A stretch of DNA of 64,000 nt from the NCBI RefSeq assembly GCF_037975245.1, contig NC_092567.1, positions 3,480,214 to 3,544,213 on the forward strand. The letters are read 5' to 3'. This document shows, in pieces, positions 34,330-45,727 of the stretch. Position 1 is the first letter of the stretch. Each line of letters starts with the position of its first letter. The DNA comes from Apostichopus japonicus (lineage: Eukaryota > Echinodermata > Holothuroidea > Aspidochirotida > Stichopodidae). A program made the translations under genes and the position numbers. The notes under the pieces were generated by a model that was given only the letters and a program-made list of their open reading frames with translations, made no database searches and was not told where the DNA came from.

Positions 34330-35956
34330 ATTACCACTACGTCAAAACAATCCTAGCTGTACGTGTAAGCTGACTAAACATGGCTCAATAATTTAGATAT
34401 AACAGGTTTCGAAAACAGCTCTTATGATAATTATGTTAATAGAAGACATAATTTGATACTAAACATTCATAAGAATATTGTTTGTTAGCTGGACTAGTCA
34501 GGTGTCATTACATATTAAGACACAAATTTACATAAAAAGAAAGAAAGAAGAACCTTCTGATTAGGTATAACATGCGCCATATGTTTGTACATGTGTGTAG
34601 GCAACATGTTTAAAATTAATGTTTACATAGAATATTTCAAACTGAAGTATTATGTGTTTGAAAATAAATAGAATGATGCCTTATATCTTATTCTGACTAG
34701 TATTATATTTGCTGGTTAAATATTTAAAAATTGACCGATTACACGGTTAAATACAAACAGTACCAGGTTGTGCTAATAATCAACCCAGTTTTTGACAACA
34801 ATCTTTTCTAAATTACTTGTATTTCTCGCCGCTCTGGACTGATAAGTCAGAATTGATTTAAGCATATTGCTCAATTATTGTGTTTATTCTTTTGACATTT
34901 TGTTAGAAATGTTGAGGAGTCACCTCACATCCACGTAGGTTCATCTTTATTAAATACCTACGCCGTTGCTATCATGTCAGTTTAGTCTAAAAGGACCCTC
35001 ATTGCAACTTACCTGATGCACATGATCCCTCAGATATTAAAACATTTATTTTTTATATTGTTTCTAGTTTCCTTATATTTGGTATAACAACAGCTTGGTA
35101 TTCTCACATTCCACAGGGAATGGTTTCTACTCCAAATTAGTCATTTTATATCACAATGGACCCTCTTGTATCACAATGAATAAAAATGATGCTATAACCC
35201 AACCGATACCATCACAACCCAGTAAATCATCTTGCTCCTAGACTCACTGACATTGCAACAGAGCCTATCAGTTTATCTCTTCGATTTCAATATTTAATTT
35301 GTTCCTGTTTGACGGTTATGTGATGACGCTTACATGCAAACTTTGTTGCATCGTTTCCAAATTTCTGTGAGAAGCTTAGCTCCTCCTTAACCATCCCCAA
35401 CCCCTCCCCGACACCAGAGAATGATTCTAATGACTTTATAGTATCAAAGAATACCGGAGTAGAGATTTATGTGAGATTTGAGTATAGACTTCTAGGGCTG
35501 GCATTTTCTGTTTATAGAGAAAATTGTTACACCTGCCCTTTCCTTTTACAGTCAACCTTGCCTGGACAGCTGAAATTTAAAAAGTTAAATTTCAGTTTCG
35601 TGTGTGACTTTAAAACACCATAACATCGGAATAACCTTGTAGTATTAAAGGTCTATTCGTTTCTTTGTTGAGCATTTCTTTGACAGTGTGTGTAAGGAAG
35701 ATTATTAAGGCCGCATCTAAACTTGTCATTAAGAACAGTGCTATAATCATCACGTGATATGAACTTGTAACTGGCCTATCTAAATTCCCTGTTCCAGTTC
35801 GATACACGACAATTATAAATCTTTCCCATGATGAGAAATAAAGTCTAATACTCTGTTGTCTTATTTCTTTGTTCAACATTAATTAATACCTATTTTTGTC
35901 TGTTATTAAAATTTCCGTTACTAATTAACAGGAACATGAATCTATGTCTCTCTTAC
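34330..35956. other. Non-coding stretch, putative intron
   Basis: A strong donor-like site (catcag/gtaagttg, minus strand, about 34992) has no convincing acceptor upstream. An 89-codon minus-strand frame (35610-35879) has a hydrophobic stretch (HVMIIALFLMTSLDAALIIF) but no family I recognise. No gene is called. Confidence 0.4.
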
Positions 35957-35992
35957 CTCTTCTCCTGGTAGATTGCCATTTCCGTCACAGGC
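35957..35992 (-). CDS. Candidate 36-nt internal exon (E3), minus strand
   Basis: On the minus strand ttctttttcag is followed by 36 nt and gtaagagag. In phase 0 it reads ACDGNGNLPGEE, with no stop. Its phase agrees with the preceding exon at 43749-43810, which ends in phase 0. Length divisible by three would allow exon skipping. The protein family was not recognised. Confidence 0.5.
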
Positions 35993-36273
35993 CTGAAAAG
36001 AAGAAAAATATTATGTATTCCTGAGATTTTGAAAATGAATTTCAGGAAAACATAATATGGCTAAGCAAAATATATATATAAGTTACAATGATATATCTTT
36101 ACAAATATCACAGTAAACTATTCCTTGCAGGTAAACGCACACCTGTATTGAACACACTAAAGTCAATAAAGGAGACAGACTCGTCAATGTAAAAGGCACG
36201 GACTTAATAATGAATATAAACATCAGCGTTATAGGGAAGACATAGTTAGTTTTAAACCCGTCATCACACTGAG

Positions 36274-36339
36274 TGACGTCATCAAAACTGATTGACGTCA
36301 TCAAAACTGATTGACGTCATCAAACACTGAGTGACGTCA
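36274..36339. promoter_or_regulatory. Cluster of four CRE palindromes (TGACGTCA)
   Basis: TGACGTCA at 36274, 36293, 36312 and 36332 (spacings 19, 19 and 20), embedded in near-identical units of the form TGACGTCATCAAAACTGAT. The motif is the full CREB/ATF binding site. It could be an enhancer element or a minisatellite whose unit happens to contain the palindrome. Confidence 0.6.
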
Positions 36340-36344
36340 TAATG

Positions 36345-37227
36345 ATGAACTTCTCATGAGAAGGGAAAATATGGCATCATTCAAAAATAGACTCCAGTAC
36401 ATCGTGGTTATATCGACGTAATGGCAAAACTAAAGCAAAATATTGGTTAGCCCACAAATCATCATATTAGTCCCCCCCCCCTCCTACACCCCTCCTTTTC
36501 GTCTTAGATGGTCTGTTTCTATCGTATTGTTGTTCATGTAGAGATATCATGCAAGTTTGGAAAATTCAGTTGTATGATGAACACATAAAATAAGAGACGC
36601 AAGGGGAGAATTAAATAGACTACTGTAGATCTGTTAACATTAAAAGATATCATGAAATATAATAAACCCTGCACAGATTGCTTTCTTTCTAAATTTACCC
36701 TGGGAATGTATATGTTTAATTGGAAGTTTTTACATGCGCACATAATCAGTTCTACAATAGTTGACTCTCTCTGTTCAACATTCAGACCAGGAAGCGACGG
36801 TCTGTAAATTAAGGAATATTTAGAGTGGGTTTATGTAACCGATAATCCCTGTGTGTCTATTAGTATCGCGTGAGCCGTTATTGCTATGTCTATAGCTGGA
36901 CTTGGTTTGGGTTGCTCATATACTCTACAGATCTCTGTTCGAACTCGAGAGTACCACACTCGAACCAAGTAGTCCCGGACTCGGCTCGGAATAAGGAATA
37001 ATTGGACTGAACTACATCAGAGTGTTTCTTATACTATAAGAAACTCTCCTCCCACTCGGGCCCAAGCTCCTTCGACATACTATTTATTTTAAATTAGATT
37101 TAGCCGTTATTCAAAAGACGAAAGGAATAATACAAATATTTTAAAACCATTATTAGTTCAGATTCACCGTTGACTTTATTTGTATCATAATGCTGCTGCT
37201 TATTCATCATAAAATAATCCATTTGTT
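36345..37227. other. Non-coding stretch
   Basis: Contains a C-run (about 36473) and short frames without recognisable content. Confidence 0.45.
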
Positions 37228-37348
37228 AGTTTCAAGTTAAATCCAGATACGTCCTTTCATATATAAGCCTGCTTGGACCCATATATTCATATCAGTCACG
37301 TATATATATACATTAATATAAATAAATAATGAAATATAATCAATATGG
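37228..37348. repeat. Dispersed repeat, copy 1
   Basis: Shares with 42089-42206 the ordered blocks cgtcctttcat, ctgcttgga, gtcagtcacgtat-ta, acattaat and ataaataat. Confidence 0.65.
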
Positions 37349-39129
37349 ATCCCTCAAATCCTAATACAATTCAAAATACTAGAACTGAGTCACATTTAAT
37401 GATTGTTGTATTGCTGCATGTCGTGACGTCAGACGAAAGATTCTAGAGATGAAAATTATCCATCGATATTTTCACCGAGAAAACATTTTTGACTAAGAAA
37501 CACTGGGAGCACGATAGATTCATTTCGTTTTATATGTTTTTATCTGTCTGAATATTCTCTATTTTAAAATTGAGAATATCCATTGATTCACAAGACAATA
37601 ACATCTATAAGGAGAGCACATAGGAGTCTACATGCAGAGAAAGGAGGACAACAATAATTAGGAAATAAAAGTGCTGGAGTACGAGCGTGGAAGGGAGACT
37701 TTATTTATTTGTACCAACCTCGTCACAAGGTTTCTAACGTATATTGTGTATTGTACGATATATCCTGGAGAAATAACTCCTCGTCGTTGGACAATTGCAA
37801 ATGTATCTTTATATATAAATGTCGTTACTTCAGTAAAGAGAACTAGCCCCCCCCCCCCTCCCCCATAATAATCTCTAAGGAAATTTGTTTTCATCTTTGA
37901 TATACTATTTAACAATAACAAATGTAACCATAGAAAGTGTGCCGTTACGATAATTAGGCAATACGTAGATTGTTATGACCAATTGTCTTTATTTGGATTC
38001 AAGTTGACTGAATCAGAATTCCGTCCTCAAGTGCAACGTGTGATTACATGAATTACCACTTCATTAATGAGCACACACCACATTTACAGTTGTACAATGT
38101 TTCTTTTCAAGTTAAATTAATAACATAATGGCTGCTTTAAGAACACACAAATATGGTTCCAATTCAGATGAAAGGGCGTTGAAAGACAGGAGTAGGGACA
38201 GTTTATAATAAACAATGGAAAGCAGTTTTCTAGTAACAAGAGAAAGTTAAACAAATGACAAAGATTAGGATGATAGAAGGGTGATGAAAACTTTGTAATA
38301 TCCTCACATGAGATTCTAAAGTTTACTATGAGCCTGACAGGAAGTAGACACTTGACAACATGTAACATTGCGCCCATTTCAAGAGTGCCGAGGATACGAA
38401 GATAATATCTTAGATTAACGCTCTATCCTACCGTCGCCTGTATTACATACTAATATCACATAACTCACTGATCTGTAACTGTCAGCTTCAAACAAATGTA
38501 TTACAAACGAACAACTGAATCTTTATGTTAATATCTTAAAGTTAGAAAATCACCAAGACTAGTTTGAAGTCTCTATATCGATGTATATTGTAGCACTTTT
38601 ATCCAAACAAACATGCCTTAGTCCGGAGCGACTGCAACGGAATGCCTACAGCGATATAGACTATATGAATATGCGTTGTCTGTTATACCAGACAGTCGTA
38701 TATCTGTAAATCAGCTTAGTCTGTTCTTAAGACAAATCCCTCTATGGCATCGTCAAAAGTGATGTTTCAGATATAGGATTAATTTTACCATTTCGGTCGC
38801 GAGGGATAATTCTTACATCAATAATTGTGTATAAAAAAAACTAAAATTAAAAATCCCCAATAACTATAATCTGCTATATCTATAATCCGGTCACTCGTAT
38901 ACATTTTTTCAGACATAACGACTACGCATTTTAGCATAAACACTGACCTCGGCCGGAAATCCCCGATTTCAATCCCTTGACATAGCGACGCGTGCCTAGA
39001 TACATACGATGTAAACAAACCAAACCTGCACTGCACTGCGTACTGTACACTAATACATGTAATGTACATGCACACGTACGGTTTCTACCACAAAACAACA
39101 CTCTGGACAAGTCGACAAGACAACTCCCA
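37349..39129. other. Non-coding stretch
   Basis: Contains TGACGTCA at 37424 and a C-run at about 37848. Short frames only. Confidence 0.45.
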
Positions 39130-39440
39130 ATGGCGGCCACTACTCACGGTAAAACCTGGGAGAAACAAGAAGTCCTGACACTTATTGATATATTTGGGGG
39201 GGGGGGGGTAGATAGAGAGTATGGTGGAACACCCCGTCAGAAATAAGGATGTGTTTAGGAAGTGTGCGGAAATGATGGCGAAAGAGGGATACGAACGGAC
39301 GCATACACATTAGCGTGAGCAGTGCGTGATGGGCTTGCATATCCATAATATTTCGCTGTGTATTACGAATGAATATGCGTCTATACGCTCTCTGTCGGCG
39401 AACAGCAGCTTCTTGTCTTTGCAGGAATGCTTCTTCCAAT
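39130..39440 (+). pseudogene. Broken Myb/SANT-like DNA-binding domain, PIF/Harbinger-type remnant
   Basis: The plus strand encodes GKTWEKQEVLTLIDIF, then a run of 13 G. The frame then shifts and continues with HPVRNKDVFRKCAEMMAKEG followed by YERTHTH and a stop. This matches the start of the trihelix Myb_DNA-bind_4 domain (W...EV-x-LI-x-I-x...K-V-x...A-x...GY-x-RT). In animals this domain is the DNA-binding partner encoded by PIF/Harbinger transposons. Immediately beyond, the minus strand encodes an Arg/Gln-rich stretch (EAFLQRQEAAVRRQRAYRR, about 39380-39436) resembling the start of a Harbinger transposase. Opposed genes are typical of such elements. The homopolymer and the missing remainder indicate a dead, internally deleted copy. 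Confidence 0.55.
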
Positions 39441-40667
39441 ATGTGACGCCTCCTTCGTAATAAAAATCCTATACAAATCTAAGAACAAATAAAGCGCTAC
39501 TGCAAATTGAGCTTCCATCGCCATCATCTACTACTTACATCTAAAAACCCCGCGCAACCTCGTCAAAACCGTGACCCTTGACCGACCCAACGCAACTGCG
39601 CATGATAGCTTTGCAAAAGCATAATTAACTCACTGATGCACTGTGTCCGCGAATAAGAATATAGTACAAAGTAGTGTGAGTATGCTACGTGTGACCGCTA
39701 CCGTATACAGCTTAATATGGTCGGACTATAGTTAAGAAACGATGGTCGGAAGATGCAATTTTATACGTGTGACCGGGGTCTTAGTAAAAGCCAACAGAAA
39801 TGTACACAATCTTAATATCCTGCCCCCAAAAATGGAATAAAGCCTTTCATTTTTTTTTTGCTTTGCTGTAGAGTTTATTCAAACAGAATGACTTGAATCC
39901 TTTTGTAGATTATTTTTAGTAACATAAGTTTTCAACTAATTTTTAATCTTTTACTTTCTGATATTTATGTTCATATTGATGTACATATTTTTATATTTCC
40001 TAGTCTTTGGTTCTCCTATTTATAAATATTTTATATTTATACTACGGATAACGGAAAGGAAATGAACAATATATGCGCCGGACTTTTGTAATAGATTCGA
40101 GTTATATATTTCTAACGGAAACTCTAAGTGTATGTTATTTGAACAAGGGTATAGCAATAGTAGGAACTATGAATCTGACCGTTTGTATTAGCCTCAGCAG
40201 GATTTTAGAATAGAAACAACTTCAGCCCCAATTCTTACATGTATAAGAAGGTGAAGCTAGTATGTATGTTATGACAAATGTGATAGGTGTTATTTAAGTT
40301 CCGATGCTGGTTAAAAAGCAACCAGGTTTCCAATGAGTTCAAGCATCTATCCAAATTATAAAATTCATCAAACTGATGAAAGCTTTTGAGTGCTATTTGA
40401 TGGCAATTCGATACTGTTAACAGCTATGTAAATGTTACATCCGTTAGGTTATTCTTGTCATCCAACCATTGCTGTAAACGGATCATCCACCTTCCCCAAA
40501 GGAGAGTCTACTGCACATATGAGATGCTTTTTAACAAAATCCAGAAAGCAATATACGACAAAGGCTTAGCATATATATCCGCGACGCAAAAAATAGATTC
40601 ATGTGCGTGATCTTTCTCAACTTTGTGTTCTGTATACAGCGTTGCAAAATGCGTGTCCGGTTATTTG

Positions 40668-40681
40668 GTTACCATGGTATC
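40668..40681. promoter_or_regulatory. RFX X-box-like palindrome
   Basis: GTTACCATGGTATC is one base from the symmetric GTTNCCATGGNAAC bound by RFX factors. An identical 14-mer recurs at 41840-41853. Confidence 0.3.
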
Positions 40682-42088
40682 TAGACAACAGAACGAAGCA
40701 TTGCTCCCACATTCTGACTGGTATTATGGTCTTGTTATGTAAATGTGCGTGGGAAGTGATTTAATCACAGCTTCACCGAATCATCGGTAATGATTTACTC
40801 CACAGCGCAAATCTGGTGCCACTAAAAAAATATATTTGCAAAATCTTCTTCTACAGTTTATTCCATGTCACGAATATAATATTTTCATAAATTACAAAAT
40901 AGCCTTCAATCTTCTTTCATTTTACCAAGAACCGTATCACCTTTTCCTTCATTTATATCAATCGCCAAAATGTCCAGCATTTGCAATCTGGAAAACAGTG
41001 AGTCTGATGTTTACAAGCAATTTCGTTTATCTATGCACTCCACACACAAATAATAGGCAACAAAACCATTTTATGTTATGGTTTTAAAACTAAACAAAGA
41101 ACAACGATGTTGAATCGCGCTGCTACGCATCGGTCACCATCTGTTATATTACCAGTTCATCCTCATTTCTGACTTAGAAACTACAAGTATTTAATGTTTT
41201 ATACACATGAGTGTACGTGGAACCGTCGCAGGAACATTTACCTTGATAAATTTGAGTTCATATTTGAGTAAGATTGAACTTAGAAGAAAGGATAGCAAAA
41301 GCGCACTTCTGTTCAAGTGTTCTACTGAATGTTGAAATGCTATGCTCGTTTGTTAATTATCATTACGATGCCCGTGATTTACTTACAGACTTTTATCTCA
41401 AAAAAATATATGTTAAAGATATGTATTTCTGTTCACTTCCTTATTTTTATAAGGTTGTTTCTAAGTTTGGAATAAACGTGATACAAAAGTTTACGTGAGT
41501 TGTTCCTGTATTATTTGGCGCCCTCAACCCTCCACCCAATCCTAGACACTAATGATAAGCTCCGGGTGTTGCAATATAATATCTTTAACAATTGAAGATA
41601 ATTATCAAGATACAAAATACAATTACCGGTGACAAATTATAAATATTAAAAGAGATTATCAGAAACCGAGTTGGACCAACTCCACTCCAACCCCCCCCCA
41701 CCCCCCCCCCTTCGGATCCTGACACCTTCAAAATTGTCTAATGTATGTATGTTTGTGTCTGTTCCAAACACGCGGGAAATAATACTTATAAAAAATTTGT
41801 CTTATATTCATATTTTATCAAGAGATTGCATTTGATTTGGTTACCATGGTATCCGTACAAGATAACAACGAAGCGGGTGAGAAGAGGAGCTACACATATA
41901 TACTACAGAGTTTCGTTCTGTTTTCTAATTTATTCCCATTATACACGAATACAATGATCCTTATCCCCCGCCCACCCCCGGAACCTTTGAAATGTCATCA
42001 ATTAAAATAGCCTCTCTTCCCTTCATATATACAAATGTCCAAGACCATGACAAGCATTACCATTCAGACGAATATACCACCAGTCTAT

Positions 42089-42206
42089 TGGTTTCAAATA
42101 AAAACCAGACCCGTCCTTTCATTATATCCGAGACTGCTTGGACTCACACACGTATGTCAGTCACGTATACATTAATCTGGATAAATAATAATTTAAGCAA
42201 GTGATC
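42089..42206. repeat. Dispersed repeat, copy 2
   Basis: Partner of 37228-37348. It has the same blocks in the same order and orientation and is moderately diverged. Confidence 0.65.
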
Positions 42207-43206
42207 CTTCAAACCCCCTGAAGCTTTCTAAGCAACACAGTTAATTTATTAGCAAGATTTCATTCCAAAGGAAGAGTACCATATAATGGAAATTTGTGTT
42301 GTTTGTTATACAATCTGCTGGTAGCAAGCTTGTCCGTAAAAGGAAAGATAAGGACCTTGAAAACATATAATGTTACTTTATTTCACCAAAATCACACCAG
42401 GAAAGATGAGATTAGGCAGAGATATTAAAGGTTTGGAAACTTACAAATAAAAAAATGTCAATACATTTCTGGGACAAATTATTGTCTGAATCTGATTAAA
42501 CGATAAATATCTCACTAGTATAAGTAGCAGTCATGTGGTTGTAACAACACACATAGATCTCTTAATTAGTTGCAGGGCTATCCAGTTATGTGTGATTAAT
42601 ATATGGATTTGTCATATTTATAACATATTACGTAGCATGCAGCTGTATTTAATATTATTAAAACTTTTACGCATGGACTTAATTCTCAACATTATTTGAG
42701 TTAAACACTAAGAAAGTATAGAAATCAACTTAAAATAAGTGTTTAGAGTAAAATTCCACATACATATGTTCCTATTACTAAGTTCCAAATTGTCCACATC
42801 ACCATCCTGTGCATTTGACCAATTCGCAAAGTACCATAGAAATGATTAAATTTAATTTGATTATTAATTACATGAATCAAGACCAACAATTTAATGTAAT
42901 ATATCTGTAAGTGTTATAAAGATCTACGGAAGACCCACGTCTCACACCATCAGAAACAACTAAAGACCTCAACATGACCAGTTAAAACCAGGGAGCTGCT
43001 ACAGTAAGATACATGGTCAGTTAAACGGACTGTTACGACTGTTGTTATGTGTTATGATGAACAATTACACAGAAATTACAAGAACAGACCTATTAAATAT
43101 AATTTATAACATTCTACGGATTAATTTCAGAATAAACGTGAAGTTTGTTGGATGCAAATTCACAACCTCGAATATTAATAAAACGGCATGTGTCAAAAAC
43201 GATTGT

Positions 43207-43209
<3 letters not shown>

Positions 43210-43261
<52 letters not shown>
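43210..43261. repeat. TA microsatellite
   Basis: Uninterrupted (TA)n of about 52 bp. It gives spurious YI frames. Confidence 0.95.
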
Positions 43262-43265
<4 letters not shown>

Positions 43266-43314
43266 ATCGTAATGAGTTGGAAAATCAAGAACAGTGAAAA
43301 AACTTTCAGCCTCC

Positions 43315-43317
<3 letters not shown>

Positions 43318-43387
<70 letters not shown>

Positions 43388-43393
43388 CTATAT
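43318..43393. repeat. TA microsatellite, interrupted
   Basis: (TA)n of about 76 bp with an aaa and a tct interruption, 56 bp from the preceding TA tract. Confidence 0.95.
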
Positions 43394-43748
43394 CAAACTT
43401 GTCCAAAAGTCAATATTTTAGCTATAACTATATGTTAACAATATTAATCCGACCTGGAAATTGTACGGGTGTGTCAATATAGAACTAAGCGTTGTGAATG
43501 AGATTCATCTAGACAATGTTCCATCCGCTCTCTCATCAGCCCCCCCCCCCCTCCCCCGCCTCCTTGAAAGTAACAGCGGGAAGAAGATGATTACCAGCAA
43601 CACGTAACTTCACAGAAAATGTATCACTATATTGATTTATTTACACTTATTTGGGACTGAAAACAGTGCTAGGGCAGTATAACGCAAACAAGCTGACCAG
43701 ACTTGCATTATGAGCAATAGCTAAATGAAAGGTGATCAAACTCTTTAC

Positions 43749-43810
43749 CTGCCATTGACCGGTTTGTAGATTCAGACGACGATCCTCGTCACTGTATGTA
43801 TTATTCCAAA
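43749..43810 (-). CDS. 62-nt internal exon (E2), minus strand
   Basis: On the minus strand atgtttttcatcag is followed by 62 nt and gtaaagag. Two leading bases complete a codon, and then it reads WNNTYSDEDRRLNLQTGQWQ, ending in phase 0. The composition is convincingly protein-like. The leading TT joins the G left by the exon at 46811-46890 to make Val. The Y-x-x-E-x...L-x-L-x-T-G-x-W pattern recalls the beta-strand/TG turn of C1q-like or other extracellular beta domains. That is only a suggestion. Confidence 0.6.
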
Positions 43811-43944
43811 CTGATGAAAAACATAAAAGAGAGATATGTTCATGATAAGTGCACACTTAATATTTGTTGGTCTGGAATGAAATCATAAACATTATATTCA
43901 CGAGATTTAATCGATCTAGTTGATTCCTTAATTTTGATCTTATT

Positions 43945-44140
43945 AGTTTGTTATCATTATCATCTCAGTAATATAGCTGATCAGTTTACAATCCTTATAT
44001 CTCTGTAAGATTACCGATCAGTTTACTATCAATTCATCTCGGTTTTATACCTGATCATTTTACAGCTATTATCCTCTTAGTTATAAAACCAATCAGGTTA
44101 GAATTATTATCATCTCATTAACATATCTGATTAATTATCT
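43945..44140. repeat. Degenerate tandem repeat, about 45 bp per unit
   Basis: Four to five diverged units, each with an atcatctc-like block and a tgatcagttta-like block. Confidence 0.6.
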
Positions 44141-45483
44141 TAAATGAAAGCATATGCTCCCATTTAAACAGAAACGAATCTTGGGCTAAATTAAAAAACC
44201 AAATTATGATAGTCGAGTATTGGATGCTCAGATCTAGAATAATAATCCATGAGACCATGGACGGATCAGAGAACGCTCAACATCACTGACGTCATCACAA
44301 ATCACTAGAGTCATAATTAAACACTTTAAAAAAAAATAGTTTAAAGAAGAAAAAGAGAAATTAAAAGCAAATTAAAAAGGTTATGAGAGTGCTAGAAAAT
44401 GAAGACCAAATATCGAGGGTTTAGAATATTCTAATAATGCACAAACTGACTTTGACTTCGACTACATCGTCTCTGAATCTCATGGGTACGAGTCCGAGAA
44501 ATAATGTTGAGGGGTGGAGATAGAGAGGTTTGTTTGTATTTGCATAACTATTAATTAATTTTAAATAATCATTTAAGGTAGAATCTTAGTATAGATGTGC
44601 TATTGTACAGAGAAATGAAACATTTGATTGCTCGTGATGTTTGTAAAGCTACCCGGTTATCAAGATATTCAGCTTTACATTACAACGCATTAGTGACGTC
44701 ATCAAAGATCATGACAACCATAATTTAAATATTGATAATAAAAAAGAATAAATGTATTTGGAATTACTTTATTGAGTTAAATTATGGCGCTACAGGACTA
44801 GACAAATCATCATTATTATCACGTGATCCCATTCCGATGTCCTGAGAGTATGTCACGAACGATAATTCCTTTTTTCATCAGAGACTACCATAGCCTGCAG
44901 CATAGTTGCATCCATGATAATTTACTTGATCCAAGCGAAGGATGAAAACTTTCTAATGAGCATTTTTTTTAATTAATGAGAAGAACATTCTATAGGCTGA
45001 GTCGGTTACCCGGATACCCGACCGAACATTCGTGTACCCGAATCGAAACACACAAAACGGGTACCCGTTTTCTGAGGAGGGGGAGGGGGGAGATCTCGTA
45101 ACGGCTACGAGAGTGCTTTAAATTCATTATTTCATGTTTTGAGTAACCAAGAGACGCGAATGCAGAAGATTAGTTGAATGAAATAACTTTCTCTATAGTG
45201 TAGATGGCTGTTTTAATTGCTTACTAGTTCTAGTTTTAGCCGTTCGTAATGGTTCTTTTTCCTGTGTGGATAAAATCACTCAACACCGAAAACGAAAATA
45301 TTATACCGGTGAAAACTACTCAAAATTGAAATCGTTAATCCATCGCAGCAGCAACTGTGTACGTACAATACTTCATTACCTCTTCAAAACATAGCACATA
45401 CTTTCCAAACAATTGCTAACAATAGCTAATTGAAAGTAATATTCCAGGCTACGCTTTTGTGTGTGTGTGTAAAAAAAAACCGA
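44141..45483. other. Non-coding stretch
   Basis: TGACGTCA at 44287 and 44694. No gene is supported. Confidence 0.45.
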
Positions 45484-45727
45484 TTGTTAAGGCAAGATTT
45501 TCCCCATTGAATTAGTGTGGTGTTAGGCTATAATTATGAAAGTATTCCATGGATATTTTAGTTCCAGCTAACTGTCTTACAATTTGGGATAACAAGCAGA
45601 TGGTTAGGCTAGATTTCCCCATTGACTTAGGCTGGTGGTTGGCTACCATGTGGTCAAAGATAGCAGCGATAGCGAACGTATTCGGTGAATATTTTAGTAC
45701 CAGTTAACTGCGACACAATTTGTGGGT
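45484..45727. repeat. Diverged tandem duplication, about 120 bp per unit
   Basis: Copies at 45484-45600 and 45601-45727 share gttaggc-aga-tttccccattga, a tagg-tggt-ggct block, gaatattttagt/ggatattttagt and ccag-taactg. Confidence 0.7.

Larger units (their letters stand above)
39445..43208. other. Non-coding stretch with small repeats
   Basis: A short similar pair (about 40663-40705 and 41836-41880) shares ATTTGGTTACCATGGTATC and a downstream aacgaagc. The second copy of the dispersed repeat lies at 42089-42206. A C-run sits at 41691-41711. Plus-strand frames of 70-83 codons show no recognisable domains. Confidence 0.45.

Noticed and set aside
34981-35010. 16-nt micro-exon before a strong minus-strand donor (gtaagttg)
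   Set aside because: The only nearby acceptor is weak and there is no phase support.
35610-35879. 89-codon frame with a hydrophobic segment as a membrane protein gene
   Set aside because: No family, no convincing splice context, and length compatible with chance in AT-rich DNA.
43042-43421. YIYIYI open frames on both strands
   Set aside because: They arise from the (TA)n tracts.
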